Source: Gambelia wislizenii (Eukaryota > Chordata > Lepidosauria > Squamata > Crotaphytidae). From it: a stretch of 64,000 nucleotides of DNA. The notes beneath the pieces are model-generated. The model had not been told where the DNA came from, did no database searches, and saw nothing but the letters and a program-made list of their open reading frames with translations. The stretch lies in NCBI GenBank assembly GCA_030847615.1, contig JAUMIR010000011.1:38671001-38735000 (forward strand), read 5' to 3'. A program made the translations under genes and the position numbers. Positions 12,340 through 24,272 of this stretch are shown in pieces (within the stretch, counting starts at the first letter, position 1; each line of letters opens with the position of its first letter).

Positions 12340-12570
12340 ATAAACCAGTGAGACTTTTGCACAATTTTCTCCTGGAATTGACCATCCCAAAGTGTGTTTT
12401 TTGGAGTGGGGGTTGTGCAAAAATTCTATTTTCTGTGCAGAAAATGGGGTTCCTGAACAGAAACCCAGCTTTCTGTGCAGAAAGCAAGTTTTTGCACAAA
12501 ACCCTCATGTTTTGCTCTACAGTATAATTCCTTTGCAACATTTTAGGAGATTCAAATATGGGAAGAATAC
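12340..12570. repeat. Unclassified dispersed repeat X, diverged copy
   Basis: 'attttctgtgcagaaaatgg' and 'agctttctgtgcagaaagca' show the palindromic 'tttctgtgcagaaa' unit twice, flanked by 'ttgtgcaaaaatt' and 'gtttttgcacaaaac'. Confidence 0.5.
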
Positions 12571-12943
12571 TGTGGAGGAATACTCATTTTCTCCTTCAGC
12601 CAGGAGGAAAGTAGCATAATTATTCATCCTCGGGTGTGAGGATGAAATAGTCAAGGATTGACATTTCTACCAGCCTTGGATGAAAAATTAAAAGGAGGGA
12701 CACCCTTCTGTCTTCATGGGACATAGCATGTGTGCGGGGAGAAAAAGAAATCCAAATTGCCCTGGCACTGCTCAAAGGTCACAGGATGCCACCTGTTCAT
12801 GCCACAGCCAGAGGGTGCAGAGGATGGCCTGCAGGCCCTGCCAGGAAGGAAGCATCGCTTTCTTGTTCCAGATATTAGGACAAACCTGACCCACTAAGAA
12901 TCTCATCAGCTGGGATTCCAACATACAGGCCGGAATCCTGTGG

Positions 12944-13200
12944 GTGTTTTACGCTTGTGTAAGTTTCCCCCATGGAAGTGGTTGGACACTTTTGTCCAAT
13001 GCGGAAGGTCTGCGCTCAGTTCAAGGTTACAGGAGCAAAGTTGTGCATGCTTTGCAAATTGCACACAGTTGCAAGGTTGTGTGTGCATGCTGCTCACATA
13101 AAGGCACGTGCAATGGCTTGTACAACATTGCAATTTGCCAACATTGTACAGCCACCAATTAATACTATGAGTGCAAAGTTGCATTCCAGCTCTGTAATAT
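12944..13200 (+). repeat. Unclassified dispersed repeat Y, copy 1
   Basis: 'catggaagtggttggacact', 'tttgtccaatgcggaagg' and 'cgctcagttcaaggttacag' are shared with 21.0 kb. Many 'gcaca/gtgca' words follow. The element type is not recognised. Confidence 0.65.
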
Positions 13201-13269
13201 AGGATGTTAACCACTATCCTCCTAATACCCAAATCCCAGGAAGAATGCATCCCTCTCCAGAGGCCGGTG

Positions 13270-13430
13270 TAGGGAATTGCTTTCTACCAAGTCAGACTAT
13301 CAGCACAAGTAGAAGCTGCTCCCCAATTTCCCTTTAACTGGCAATGCTGAGGATTGAACCCGGGACTGCTGGCATGCAAAGTCCTGTTCCACTCCTGAGC
13401 ATTTCCAGCTCTCCTCCTTCCAACTTCACA
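13270..13430 (-). mobile_element. tRNA-derived SINE of a second type, inverted
   Basis: 'gaggattgaacccgggactg' (inverted B box) followed by 'ctggcatgcaaagtcctgt' and 'tccactcctgagc' resembles a tRNA-headed SINE distinct from the main family. A related, weaker copy may lie at 16285-16375. Confidence 0.55.
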
Positions 13431-14034
13431 CTGGGGTACAGCCCCAGTTAAAAGCTCCCACTGTACCACAGCTTGAAGCTCAACCTTTGATGTCATAACT
13501 GAAACTCCAGTCCAGGTATGCTTGAAGTAACAGGTGCCCTTTGAGCATGTACAGAGCGCTTGCCCAAGCAATCATGATCTTCCACCTGGCCCTGAAGATG
13601 TAGAGGGAATTGTATGACTCCACCCAGCACCTATTTAAGAAGAGTTATTCTGGTTGCACAAGGAAACATTCTGAGTTTGGTCCCCCTGTTTCCAAAAAAA
13701 GAGAGTAATTTCCTGCCCCCTCCCTGCCAGCAAATATCTAAAATGCTGCCGTGAGAGAAGAGAGGCTCCTCCGGCAAACTCAGAGGCTCCACTTCCGCTG
13801 GGAACCCAAACCCCCGCTGAACTTCCTGCACTCTTGCTCTGAGGTTACAAAGTGCAGCTTTTCTGACTGAACAGGGAGGTGGGGTGGGTGGGGGACTCCG
13901 CAGAGGCTGAGCCTCCTCCTCCTCCTCCTTTGTCTGTGCTGGACAATATTTTGTCATCTCCGGCCACTCCGAACTCCTGCCCTTCTTCTGGGGATGTTTC
14001 TGCACTGCACAGGGAGAGTGCTTCAGCTCCACTT

Positions 14035-14232
14035 TAACAGCCCTGGCTCCACCATCCTAGGGCTTCCTGGGATTTGTAGTTTTTGTGAGGTTCTTTCACT
14101 TCCCAGCTGGAGAGCTCTAACGCTGCAGGTCAAAGCATCCCGTGAAACTACAAATCCCAGGATTCCACAGGATGGACCCTGGCAGCTCAAGTGATACCAA
14201 AGTGCCATAGCTGCGTAGTGTGGATGCACCCC
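14035..14232. mobile_element. Palindromic MITE, complete
   Basis: The arms 'cctgggatttgtagttt' and 'aaactacaaatcccagg' face each other over about 110 bases. The outer end is 'gtagtgtggatgcacc'. The family looks hAT-like from its termini, but the transposase class cannot be shown here. Confidence 0.8.
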
Positions 14233-15504
14233 TTCAGATCATCTGCTAGAGACCTCTAGTGCACACTCCCCTGAACTACAGTTCCCAAGGCACCCTATTT
14301 TAATCCTCTGTCCTTCTCTTCCCAGGTAGGACAGGTCAGGGCAATGGGCATGAAAGCTCACTAGCAGAAGATTGTAAATCCTTACACAAACTACAAATCT
14401 GGTAGTAACACTTTTCTCTGGTATAGCCAGTGGTACGCTGCTGCTGGACATGGAAGGTCCATTTTTGCTCACTTGGCCAAAGAGCTTGTAGAAAGTTTCT
14501 TTTTCTTTCTTCCTTTTCTTTTTTCTTTTGACTATAGCTCCCAGGGAATTTTGAGAATTGTTTCTGAGAATTTTGAGAATTTTGAAAAATTCTAGAGTAA
14601 CTTTCCCTGGGATCTATTTGGCCAACAGCCATCAATAAATCACTCCCATAGATAGCTAGATAGCCAAACCAATCCCAAATTGTAATATATATATATATAT
14701 ATTACACCCTCCCTTCATTAACAAAGCCATCTGAGCAAGCACCCATCCTGCCACAAAGAACCCCAAAGCCTTTTTGTCTCGATCCTGCCGCCCGAGGCTC
14801 AGCTGGGCTCATCCTGTCTCTCCTCCCATCCACAGTGTCTCCCCACCATCACCAGCATGCTGCTTCTCCCTTTCCTTCTGCTCCCCAGCTCGCTCCACCT
14901 CTTGCACACCCTCCTCGCCACCCAACAGCAACGAACATCATGGCACGCATCTTGCAATCTTGTTATTTGCTGCACGCTCTTTCCAGCATCAGTCTGAGGG
15001 CCTCCCTTTCAGAAGACATGCCTGCAAAGGGTGGAAGAGGCTCAGCCAAGCTCTGGCAAGCTCCTATCCTGCCTCTCTAGGAGGCCACGAGGTGCAATCA
15101 GCAAAGTTTGGAAAAGCTCGGGAATTCTGGGAGTGTTGGTCCACAAGAGCAAAGTTTTCCAGACTTGGGGAAACAGCTAGATTCCACACCACACTTCCTT
15201 TTGCACCGCCAGACTCGGTTGCCTGTCTCAGTATTTTCATCTGTGAGAAAATAACCCAGCTACTCACCTGCCTGCCTTTGTACGCTCCCAAGGGCTAGGA
15301 AACCAGGGCAGCAGACTCGGACTCTGCACCGCCACGGCCAAGCAGTGCTCGACACCTCACTCCCCTTCCCGCAGCCTCTGGGACCCCATCTGTGAGGAGG
15401 AGGAAGGAAAGGGTAAGAGTGGGTTCCCTCTTTATTCACTGAGCAGCAGATTGGTCAGGTGAAAAATTCCAGTTTGGCATGCACAAAGTCCCAGAACATT
15501 TCCC

Positions 15505-15640
15505 TGGACTATGGGTCTGGAGATCAGGGTTCGAATCTCCACTGAGCCATGACTAGGTGGCCTTGGGCAAGTCACACTCTCTCAACTTTAGTGGAAGGAA
15601 AAGGTAAGCCCCCTCTGAACAAACCTTCACCTTGTGTTGC
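15505..15640 (+). mobile_element. tRNA-derived SINE, partial
   Basis: It has 'ctatgggtctggagatcagg', the B box 'ggttcgaatctcc', 'gggcaagtcacactctctc' and 'cccctctgaacaaacc'. The tail is missing where a CR1 fragment begins. Confidence 0.85.
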
Positions 15641-15644
15641 TGTC

Positions 15645-15735
15645 ACAGAATCAGAGAGTTGGAAGGAGCCCCAAAGGCCATCTAGCCCAACCCCGTTCTG
15701 CTATGCAGGAATACACAACTAAAGCATTGATGTTT
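15645..15735 (-). mobile_element. CR1 LINE 3' fragment, inverted
   Basis: 'cacagaatcagagagttgg', 'ccatctagcccaaccccg' and 'tatgcaggaatacacaact' match the inverted CR1 3' end. It abuts the end of a SINE fragment at about 15640. Confidence 0.8.
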
Positions 15736-15805
15736 TAATTGCATTCAACTATGTAAAAGATTTACTCAGTATGGCTGGGAGGGATCCTGTTATGCCGCAG
15801 CTATA

Positions 15806-16010
15806 CATAGAGATTCAGGGCCCCACAATGCCACTTCAACTTCCATGGTGCATCCCATGGAATCCTGGGTTCTGCATACTAGGGAGGGGTATTTGGAATT
15901 CACAGCCAGAGAGCTCTAGTGTCTCATCAGACTACAAATCCCAGGATGCCACAGGGTGGTGCCAAGATGGAATCATGGTCCTATTACTGTGGAGTGTGGA
16001 AAGGGCATCT
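15806..16010. mobile_element. Palindromic MITE, complete
   Basis: 'ccacttcaacttccatggtg', 'gaatcctgggttctgcat' and, in return, 'gactacaaatcccaggatgc' with 'ctgtggagtgtggaaagg' form the long foldback. Confidence 0.75.
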
Positions 16011-16427
16011 ATGTCATTTTACACTTGAATATACCATTTCTTCATTTTTAATAATGTTTAATGTCAAGAATTCTGGTAAGCAAGCCAGCAAAGTCAGAGC
16101 GGGGTGTCTATTGTGCTTTATATAATTTTTCACTTATGTACAAATTATTTAAATCATGTGTTTGCCTGGAGATTCTAGGAACAGGCTTCAAGTACGGAAG
16201 AGGAAGAGGGTCCCTATTTTTGAATGGCTCTGGGGCTTCAACCCCCTTCATCCAGCCTTCCCTCTCACCTGCCACTAGAGATCCTCCTATAACAGGAGAT
16301 GCTCTGAGGGTTTGAACGTGAGACCTTCTGCTAGTGAATTCTCATCCTTCCCTGATAATTAAGGCATTCTGTCATTCAAAATGTGTAAAACTGGACCGGG
16401 CGCTCTGGTGTCCCTTAAGGCAGTGTT

Positions 16428-16556
16428 CTCAACCTCTGGTCCCCAAAAAGTTTTGGACTTCCACTCCCAGAAGCCTCAGCTAGCATGGCCAATGGTCAGG
16501 GATTCTGGAAAATGAAGTAGAAAAACATCTGGAGGACCAAAGGTTGAAAGCCACTG
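16428..16556. repeat. Foldback element, long arms
   Basis: 'tcaacctctggtccccaaaa' and 'ggaggaccaaaggttgaaag' are outer arms; 'cttccactcccagaagcc' and 'gggattctggaaaatgaag' are inner arms. Confidence 0.75.
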
Positions 16557-17454
16557 CCTTAAAGCCGGAGTGAGAATCCTGCCCTTCTTCCAGATTTGTT
16601 CTGCAGGAGTTCCCATTAGCCCTAGCCAGCATAAGTCAATGCTGAGGAAAGCTGAGAAGTGCAGACTACATCTGGATTGCTGTGCAGTTCCTACCCTGCT
16701 TAAGCCAGTTGCAAGATGGCCACTTCCAAGATCCTACAGCCCTGCTAGCAGGGAGTGATGGGGTTGGAGTCCTACAAGGTGCCAAGCCAATCCCTGTCTG
16801 AAGGAACTGTCAGGAGCTAAAACCCCACAGTCCTTGTGTAGGGGAGTCATGCAGACACATGCTTTAACATCCAAAAAAACTCTGAAGTGTTCACGGACAT
16901 TTCTGCCTGCCCCAATGATGTAACCTATCCCAGTTCAGCAAGTCTGTTTAGATACTGTTTTTGGTCTGTTTTGCAAAGTGGACAAGGTGTGCATTAGATC
17001 ATCTTTTATGCAGTGTGAAAGGGCTCTTAGTCCAAGTGAACCTACCGCTCAGGCCCAGCGTGAGGCCCTCGGCTGCTTCTGTACTCTGGCAGAGCGTCCT
17101 GGGAGCTGCTTCTTTAGAGCAAATGCACCAACATTTCATGGATGGAGAAAGAGGCAGGCTCAAAATCCCATAACCATCTCACTAGGGATCCCTGCCCAAG
17201 GCACACTCTTGTACAGATGCACACATGCCAATTCCACATTATCAAAGTGAGGAAATTCACCGTCAGCTGTACAGCAGATTTGTCTATCCTGTCCATTTAG
17301 CAGTCTAGTGGATGCTTGGCTCTCCAATGAACCTCTTTCACCCTGAGGGCCACATTCCCATGATGATGGCACTAATAGCTTTTGGTCAGAATTTTAATAT
17401 TGTAATTGCCATTTTCTGCATCCACTATCACTCTGAACCACCATGTGCAGCCTG

Positions 17455-17600
17455 TGCGTATTGAATATTAAACACGCTACTCCACATGAACCCGAAGAAG
17501 TATGGATGGTAATCCACAAAAGCTCATGCTGGAACAAGCCTGTTAAGTCTTAAAGGTACCTAAAGGCACATTTTGGTGCAACAGACAAATCAGGCTCCCA
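17455..17600 (+). repeat. Dispersed amniote repeat ('aaagctcatgctgg' type)
   Basis: 'gtaatccacaaaagctcatg', 'ctggaacaagcctgttaag' and 'tcttaaaggtacctaaagg' form a repeat known to me from many reptile sequences; its class is uncertain. Confidence 0.55.
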
Positions 17601-18029
17601 TTCTGGAAATTCCTTCTGGGTGAGCCTCCAGTGCTGTGCAAGACCAAAGGAACAGGTTTTCAACAGCTGCTGGTAACACAGATTGCAGGAGGAAGGGGTG
17701 TAGTAGGCCCAAAAGGAAGCCATTGCTCCTGTGATCAATTCTAACACCCCATGAAATTTTCCTTTCCTTGCCTCCCCCCATTCCTGGCACTGCATTAGTT
17801 TAGAACTTCAGTTGAACATTTAGAAAAAGTGAAGGCAGACCCAAGAAGTAGACAAGTTCTGGGTGGGAACTCACTCTCTGCAGTGCTAGAAATGTGGGGA
17901 ATTAAATAAAATGGGGGGTGAGATGGGACCAAATTCTTATTTGGGGTAAAGTCCTGCATTTTGTAGCTCCTGCCCATAGCTGCACCCCAGGCCCTGGTTG
18001 CCTGAGTAAAGGCGGGCCCACAGGTGCTT

Positions 18030-18112
18030 TCACTGTGTATTCCTGGATAACAGGGGGTTGGGATAGATGCCCTGATGGCCCCGTCCATTTCTATCATTCT
18101 TTCTCCATTTTC
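18030..18112 (+). mobile_element. CR1 LINE 3'-terminal fragment
   Basis: 'attcctggataacaggggg' then 'ttgggatagatgccctgatg' and 'cgtccatttctatcattc' is the forward CR1 3' UTR; only the last ~80 bases remain. Confidence 0.65.
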
Positions 18113-18179
18113 TTTGTGAAAACAAAAGCATTTGCCCCTAAAACATTGGTTTTGGGGGAGAGGGGAGCACGGGAAGGTT

Positions 18180-18412
18180 GTTATCATTGTATGTCTTCAA
18201 GTCATTTGCAACTTATGGAGCCCCTAAGGTGAAACCATCATGGGGTTTTCTCAGCAATATTTTTTCAGGGGTGTTTGCCCTTGCCTTCCTCGGAGGCTGA
18301 GAGAGTATGACTAGCTCAAGGTCACCCAGTGGGTGACTGAGAAGGTATTTGAACCCAGGTCTCCAAAGTCCTAGTCCAAGGCTCAAAACACTATACCATG
18401 CTGGCTCTCAAG
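18180..18412 (-). mobile_element. tRNA-derived SINE, inverted, near full length
   Basis: The plus strand reads 'cttcaagtcatttgcaactt', 'catggggttttctcagcaa', 'ctcaaggtcacccagtggg' and 'tgaacccaggtctccaaag', ending 'actataccatgctggctct'. Confidence 0.9.
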
Positions 18413-18473
18413 CATAGGAAAAGGGGAGGGGGTACTGAAATATCAAATAGCTTGATAACAAGACACTGGCAAA

Positions 18474-18570
18474 ACCACCTCTGAGGATTCCTTGCCTACA
18501 AAAACCCTATGAAATTCATAGGATCACCAAAAGTCAACAGGAGGCTTGAAGACACACACAAGATCTGACC
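18474..18570 (+). mobile_element. SINE 3' half, first of a pair
   Basis: 'ggcaaaaccacctctgagga', 'aaaccctatgaaattcatag' and 'cttgaagacacacac' are the 3' half of a SINE subfamily, without its tRNA head. Confidence 0.75.
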
Positions 18571-18747
18571 TTGGTCCCTTTTCCACAAATGCTGCAGGCT
18601 AGAACTTCCAGAGCATGGGGAAAGGTGCCTTTTTGGACTGTCACTCCCAGAATCCCCCAACAGTCCAAAAAAAAAGAGAACCTTCCCCATGCCCAGAAGG
18701 ACTGCCAAGGAATCCCAGGTGCTGTGGGCTCTATTTCAGAAGAAGGA

Positions 18748-18862
18748 CCCGGCAAAACCACCTCTGAGGATTCCTGGCCTGAGGAAACCCTCCGAAATTC
18801 ATGGGATTGTCATGAGTCAACAGATGACTTGAAGGTCCATATGCATACACATACACACACCA
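18748..18862 (+). mobile_element. SINE 3' half, second of a pair
   Basis: It repeats 'ggcaaaaccacctctgagga' and 'tgacttgaaggtcc', ending in (CA)n. It lies 274 bases from its partner, with a foldback motif between them. Confidence 0.75.
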
Positions 18863-18899
18863 TGTCATTCTTCAATTAGTTGTGAGATGAGGTACCCGA

Positions 18900-20990
18900 G
18901 TTTCTCAGCTACCAATCCTAAAGGACCCCCCCCCCAAGGTCACCACTCTGGGCCCTTTTTAGAGGAGGGCCGTTTCTCCATCTGAGAGCCTCAGCGGCTG
19001 AAATAATTCCCTTCTCTTTCAATGACAGCCCAGCCTTCCAGCCTGGTCGGGGCTCTGAAAAGAGCCTGAGAAAAGCTGCACCACAATCCCATCTCCATCG
19101 ATTGCTTCCCTCAGTACATTACTTATCTCCTGCTGACATGAAATGTGACCTTTAAAGATTCCAAAACCGCAAGAGTTTATTTGAAGGAAAGTCACAAAGG
19201 TTAAGCATCTCTCTTTTAAAAGCCCCCGGGCTCCTTTGTCTTGCTTTTTAAAAGGAAAATGACTGAAGAAAAATTTGCTCCACACCCAGGATATGGGGGG
19301 AGGGGTTGAGTTTTGGGGGGCTCCTCTACCAGATGCGGAGAAGGCCCCAATCCATTGGGCCCCAAGCCTGCACATTCCTGGAGAGGGCCAGCTGGGTCTA
19401 GAGGAGGGTGTGGCCTCCTTGGAGAAGCTTGTAAAGGCCTCTTGTCGGAATTAATTGGAGACAGACCGGTAATCAGATTGCAAGGCAGGAACAGCCCCAC
19501 CCAGGGGACTCGGCTGCTGAACTCCACCAAGGCCAGAGGGCCTGAAAGGGTGCCTCCCTTCCCCTCCTTCTGGAGGAGGAGGAGACAAACCTATAGTGCT
19601 GGGGATGGTGGAAGGGGTGCGTGGGGTTCCTCTCCCATCATCCTCTGCCCTGGGCAGCTGGTGGGTCAGGTGGCTCCATCTGGCAGGCTTTCTTTGGCTC
19701 CCCAGATCTGCAAACTGGCCACAGAACAAAGCCCTTACCAGCTGAAGGCAGTCTGGGCTATGGTGCAAGGAGAAGGGGGGAAGAGTGCGTGCACACCCAC
19801 CCACACACCCCACCCACACACCCAGGCAGGCTTTTGTGTCCACACCTCCAGCAGGAATTTCCTCCCGGGCCCCAGCTCCGCCTTGCCCTCCTCTGCCTGC
19901 AGAAGCAAGGAGATGCTGTCAAGCAAGAACACAGATGCTATTTGAGGCAGGAGAGCCAAGGGAGGGGCCGCATCCAGCTTGCTCTGTTGCTGTGGCAACC
20001 GCATACACCCAGCAGAGCTGGTACTAGGACCGGTCCCCTTGGTTGCCGGAGTGCCAGCAAAGCCAAAAGAAACCAGTTGAGACCAGCAGGAAGGAAAGGC
20101 CTTCCCCTCCCTCCTCTTCTCTCCCCCACTCACCCTCCAGCCCCACCATCACAGGAGGGGAAGGTGAGGCAGGCACACCTGCAACAGATTTCAGGAATCA
20201 CCCCTCCCTGTGAATTTTAGGAATCATCCCTCCCTGGGTTGGGAACTCTTTGTTCCATTGCAGAGGACTTTCTCTGAGTCCTGACAGGGAGGGGGGAGGG
20301 GGGCTTTTCAGTTGTGGCACCCAACATTTTGGAACGGCCATCACTGCTTGCTGGCAATGAAAAACCAAACCATTTACTTCAGCGGGTGCTCTGAGGATGT
20401 GGCTCTAAAATGAAGCAACTATGTGCTTGCTTTCAATCTCCTTCTTGTGGATTTTTGCCTGCAGAATTTGGTTACCTGTTTGTTTTAAAGTTTGAAAACT
20501 GCCACAGTGACCTTGGAAAATGGCCAGGCCAACACAAACAAACAAACAAGGTTGGTGATTTTGGACTACAGTGCCCAGCACTTCTCTCCCTTGACTAGAC
20601 TGGCTAGGGCTGATGGGAGTTACAGTCCAAAAAGTCTGCAGGATTCCCACCCATGGTCCTCCCAGCTGCTCCAGTTCTCCCCAGTTTGTCTTCTCCTTCC
20701 CATCACCTCCACCCACTCTGCCCATCTGCCCCTCATCCCTTTGCACCCCTGTGCATACACACCCAGGCCACCACCCACTTCTAGGGTTGCCAAGTTAGTA
20801 CTATCACAGGCCCTTAGATTCCAGGGCCAAAATCAGACCTACAGATGGGCTCCGTGATGTCTTTCATCATAATACATTAAACATGAGTAGCTCCCAGTTT
20901 CTTATTTGCACAGAGGTCAGTCCATCAACTGAACGAAGGCCTGATGTTTATATGCCTCTGAGGCCCACCCCGGATCAGGAGGCTGTCCCC
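18900..20990. other. Noncoding stretch, GC-richer
   Basis: No clear transposon. It holds '(ca)ccca' minisatellite-like sequence at 19795-19825 and the X-box-like motif. The relative lack of repeats makes it a candidate for conserved noncoding or unrecognised exons. Confidence 0.4.
19986..19999. promoter_or_regulatory. RFX X-box-like motif
   Basis: 'gttgctgtggcaac' fits the inverted half-site plan of RFX X-boxes (GTTGCC..GGCAAC) with one weak base. It lies in a purine-rich GC-richer stretch with no identified gene. Confidence 0.35.
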
Positions 20991-21015
20991 TTCAACGTCC
21001 CTGAATCCTGGTGGT

Positions 21016-21275
21016 CTCTTACGCTTCTGATGCATGTTCCCTGATGGAAGTGGTTGGACATTTTTGTCTGATGTAGAACAGCTGTGTGCAGTTCAAGGGC
21101 ACAGAAGCACAGTCCCACATGTGGTGGCCATGTGCCAGGTGTGCATGCACTGCACATCCAACACAAGGGCTGCATGGCACAATCAGTGTGCAAGGCTGCG
21201 TGTGGCATTTTATGCCACAGAACCCACAAGTAAGCTCTCAGGGGCTGTGATTCTCTCCAGTAACAAAACACCCAC
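21016..21275 (+). repeat. Unclassified dispersed repeat Y, copy 2
   Basis: 'gatggaagtggttggacatt', 'tttgtctgatgtagaacag' and 'gtgcagttcaagggcacag' match copy 1 in order and orientation. Confidence 0.65.
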
Positions 21276-21394
21276 CATTCCTTTGCATAAAAGTCACAGA
21301 CACAAAATGGCCCCAGAGGACAATTACTTTCAAGCTGCACCTTTTCACAATCAAGCACGGAATTCCAAAATTTAGGGTTTACTATGAACTAGTA

Positions 21395-21640
21395 GTTTTA
21401 CAATTGTCCTTCACATTCACTGGGGTTTGGTTCCAGGATCCCCCAGGAATACCCAAATCTGTGAATACTCAAGTCCCATTATATGCAATGGCATCGCAAA
21501 ATGGTATCACTTATATAAAATGGCAAAATCAAGGTTTGCTATTTGGATTATTATTTTTTAAAGAATATTTTCAAGCCGTGAATACTTAAAACTGTGAATG
21601 CCAAATCCGTGAATGTGGAGGGACAGCTGTATTTATTTAT
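21395..21640. mobile_element. Pogo/Tigger-like MITE, copy 1 of inverted pair
   Basis: Outer parts 'ttgtccttcacattcactgg' and 'tgaatgtggagggacagctg' are inverted repeats. The interior 'aaagaatattttcaagccgt' is shared with the copy at 31.5 kb. The short open frame over it is not a gene. Confidence 0.8.
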
Positions 21641-21699
21641 TTATTTAAAAAAATCTTTTTAGCTGCAGGAGCAAAGGTGGCAACAAGCAAGGTATGTGG

Positions 21700-24090
21700 A
21701 ATGTGTCAGACAAAGGGAGTCTCCTGCAGATCAAGTGATCTGTGCCAGTCCCATAGCGAGGGGGTGGGTGTGGGTGTGGGAGAAACCCCAAGGGGTCTTG
21801 CTTCTTCTTGTTGCACCTCATCCCAGGAGAATCAGTCTCCTGTGGACTGGCTGTCCAGAGCCTCCTTTCATATTTGTGGGGAAAGGCGTGCCCAAGTTAG
21901 CAGTTGTTAAGCAACCTCATGACACGCTCCACAACCACCTCTGAGAAATGCAATGTGGGGTAGCGCTTGGGGGAAGGTAAGAGCAACAGAATGCAACTGA
22001 CCTACAGGTTGTCATGCAGGCTTGCTGGTGATTTCCCCATCATTTGGGGAGGGGGAAGAGGAGGGACCACCACTTCCCCCCCCCCCATATGATGCTTCCC
22101 CACCACCACCACCCCTGGCCTGCAGCATTTTGGATTCTCCCAGTTCTGTTCCTTTGGCAGAGCTAAAGTGGGGGACAATCAGGAAGAGGAAAGCCCCCCC
22201 ACCCCATTGCACCAATTGCTAGGCAGCCACTGCAAGCCCCCCTGCTGTGCCCCCTTCAGACCAAGACGCTGAAAGGTGAGTGTCCAGGGCAGCCAGAAAC
22301 GAAAACAATCTGCTAGCCCAGTGGCCAGCCAGGGTCTGAAGGGACAAGAAGCAAAAGTGCTGGGCGGAAGGAGGGTTGAGAGAGAGAGCAAGCAGGTGTC
22401 CACAGAGGGAACCCACTCCAGAACCTCACGGGCTGTCCCGGGTGGGTGGGTGGGTGGGTGGGATCTGAATTGGGCTATTGTAGCAGTTCAACCTCACTTT
22501 GACTGCCGTGACAGAGAGAAAACTGGGAGTAGGAGGAAGAGAGAAAAGTTGGGACATTATAAAAGCAACTGAAAAAGTGTAAAGACAGAGGACTGACAGA
22601 GGAAAACAGAGACTGTCCCTACCAAATGACTATGGAGGCTATGGAGCTTGGAGCTTTCAAAGGAATGGCCCTGTGTTCGCCTCTGGCAGCATAAAAAAGG
22701 AAAGAAAGAGGAAAGGGAGAGGAACCCAGCAGCACCTTGAAGGTGAGCTGGCCTGTTTTAGCATGAGGGCTCACAGATATCAGCCCACTTCATCAGATAT
22801 CCCCGCTGGGAAGGAGGTCCAAGGAAGACCCCGGCTGTGCCTGGACTCTTTCTACTCATTCAGGACAGCTGGTTGGAAATACAATTTTGAAAGTAAACAC
22901 TCAAGAGAGATTGTTTGTTACCCAATATTTTAATTTTCATCCAGCATTTCAGACTGTTTTTAAAACAGAATGAAAATCTGTTATATGCATAACTAATTAC
23001 ATTGTTTATTGTTGCAACAATTGACTTTTGTACAAATCGTGTACACACGGAGAGAGACTTGCACGGGCATCCTATTTCTGCTCCCCTTTCCCGCCCCATC
23101 CCCAGGCCCCAAAGTCAGACTAGACAGACTGGGAAAATCCCCCCTCCTGTTTTCTGTTTCCAAACTCCTCTGAGAGACAGGAAGGGTGTGGGTGCTGCTG
23201 CCAGAGCGGGTGCCTCCCTTCTTCCACCCACCACACCTCCGCCTCTGCACCACAAATTACGCCAAGGGCAGGGGGTAGAGGGGGACACTTCCTCATCTGT
23301 CATCTGCAGAACAGCCAAAGCTTCCCCTGAAATGGTGCAGGGAACTCCCCCCACCCATAGGTGGGCAATGCACCCCTTCTTCAAAGCACAACCCCTCTGC
23401 CCCAGACATCTCCTATATTATTCTCTTCCAGCCATGAAGCTGCAAATTGCTGCCCAAAGAGAAAAAGAAGTCAAATTCAGGAATGGGATCCAGTTGTTGC
23501 ATTTGGGCTTTTTTCCTTTTCAAAAAGCAGATATTCCAACTGTACACATTTCCCCACATTTTAAAAAAAAAAATCCAGGAAAGACAAAAATATATCCCCC
23601 CCCCTCATGTCCCCAAGAGGGTGTTCAGGGTATTTGAAGGCAAAAGGGCTTTGATTTTCTTGGGGTGGAGGGGGGCATTTCCCCCCCTTTCTTCTTTAAT
23701 TTGCAAAAATTTTGTTTGACCTTTGGTGTTTAATGTCCAGGGGGGCATATGTACCCCCCCCCAAACACACACCACATAGCAACAATTCCTTTAAGATTCC
23801 CACCTTAGTTCACCACTCCGACAGGCCAAGGCAAATAAATGCAGCCAAGACTTCCTCCACTGCAAGGGTGGTATATATTCCTGCTTCCTCCTCAAATGTG
23901 TGCTACCCAAATTGTTACTTCTCCAAAAGTGAGCCTCTCATGTTGTCACCCAAACTGCCTGATAAACACTGTCATTTTCAGTGCTTAATTAACACACTTC
24001 ATGTGCCCAGGTTTCCCTCCCATTTTTCCAACCGCAGGACAAAGCATTCTAATTGCATAATTGTATTCCACCTGTGCGTTCTGTGTCCAA
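21700..24090. other. Noncoding stretch
   Basis: It contains poly-C runs, the (GGGT)n tract and a piece of a dispersed repeat near 22715. An AT-rich segment at 22860-23040 and poly-C at 23595-23760 are the only other features. No exon is supported. Confidence 0.5.
22440..22462 (+). repeat. (GGGT)n tract, G-quadruplex motif
   Basis: Six GGG runs separated by single T form a canonical short-loop G-quadruplex motif. Confidence 0.9.
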
Positions 24091-24100
24091 CTGCAGACTA

Positions 24101-24272
24101 TGGCCAAATCCACACTACACAAATAATCCAGTTTGAACCTGAATTATTTGCCATGGTTCTTTCCTATGGAATTCTGGGATTTGTAGTTTGAAGAAGCGCC
24201 AGAAAGTGAAAAACCTTGTAAAACTACAAATCCCAGGATTCAATTGGGAGGAGCCATGACAAATAATACAGA
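24101..24272. mobile_element. Palindromic MITE, complete
   Basis: 'cacactacacaaataatcc', 'gaattctgggatttgtagtt' and 'aaactacaaatcccaggatt', then 'gagccatgacaaataata', form paired arms of about 60 bases. Confidence 0.8.

Noticed and set aside
13631..14032. 133-codon minus-strand frame with an acidic stretch
   Set aside because: The acidic run is a (CTC)n repeat, no splice context or known domain, and it touches a MITE.
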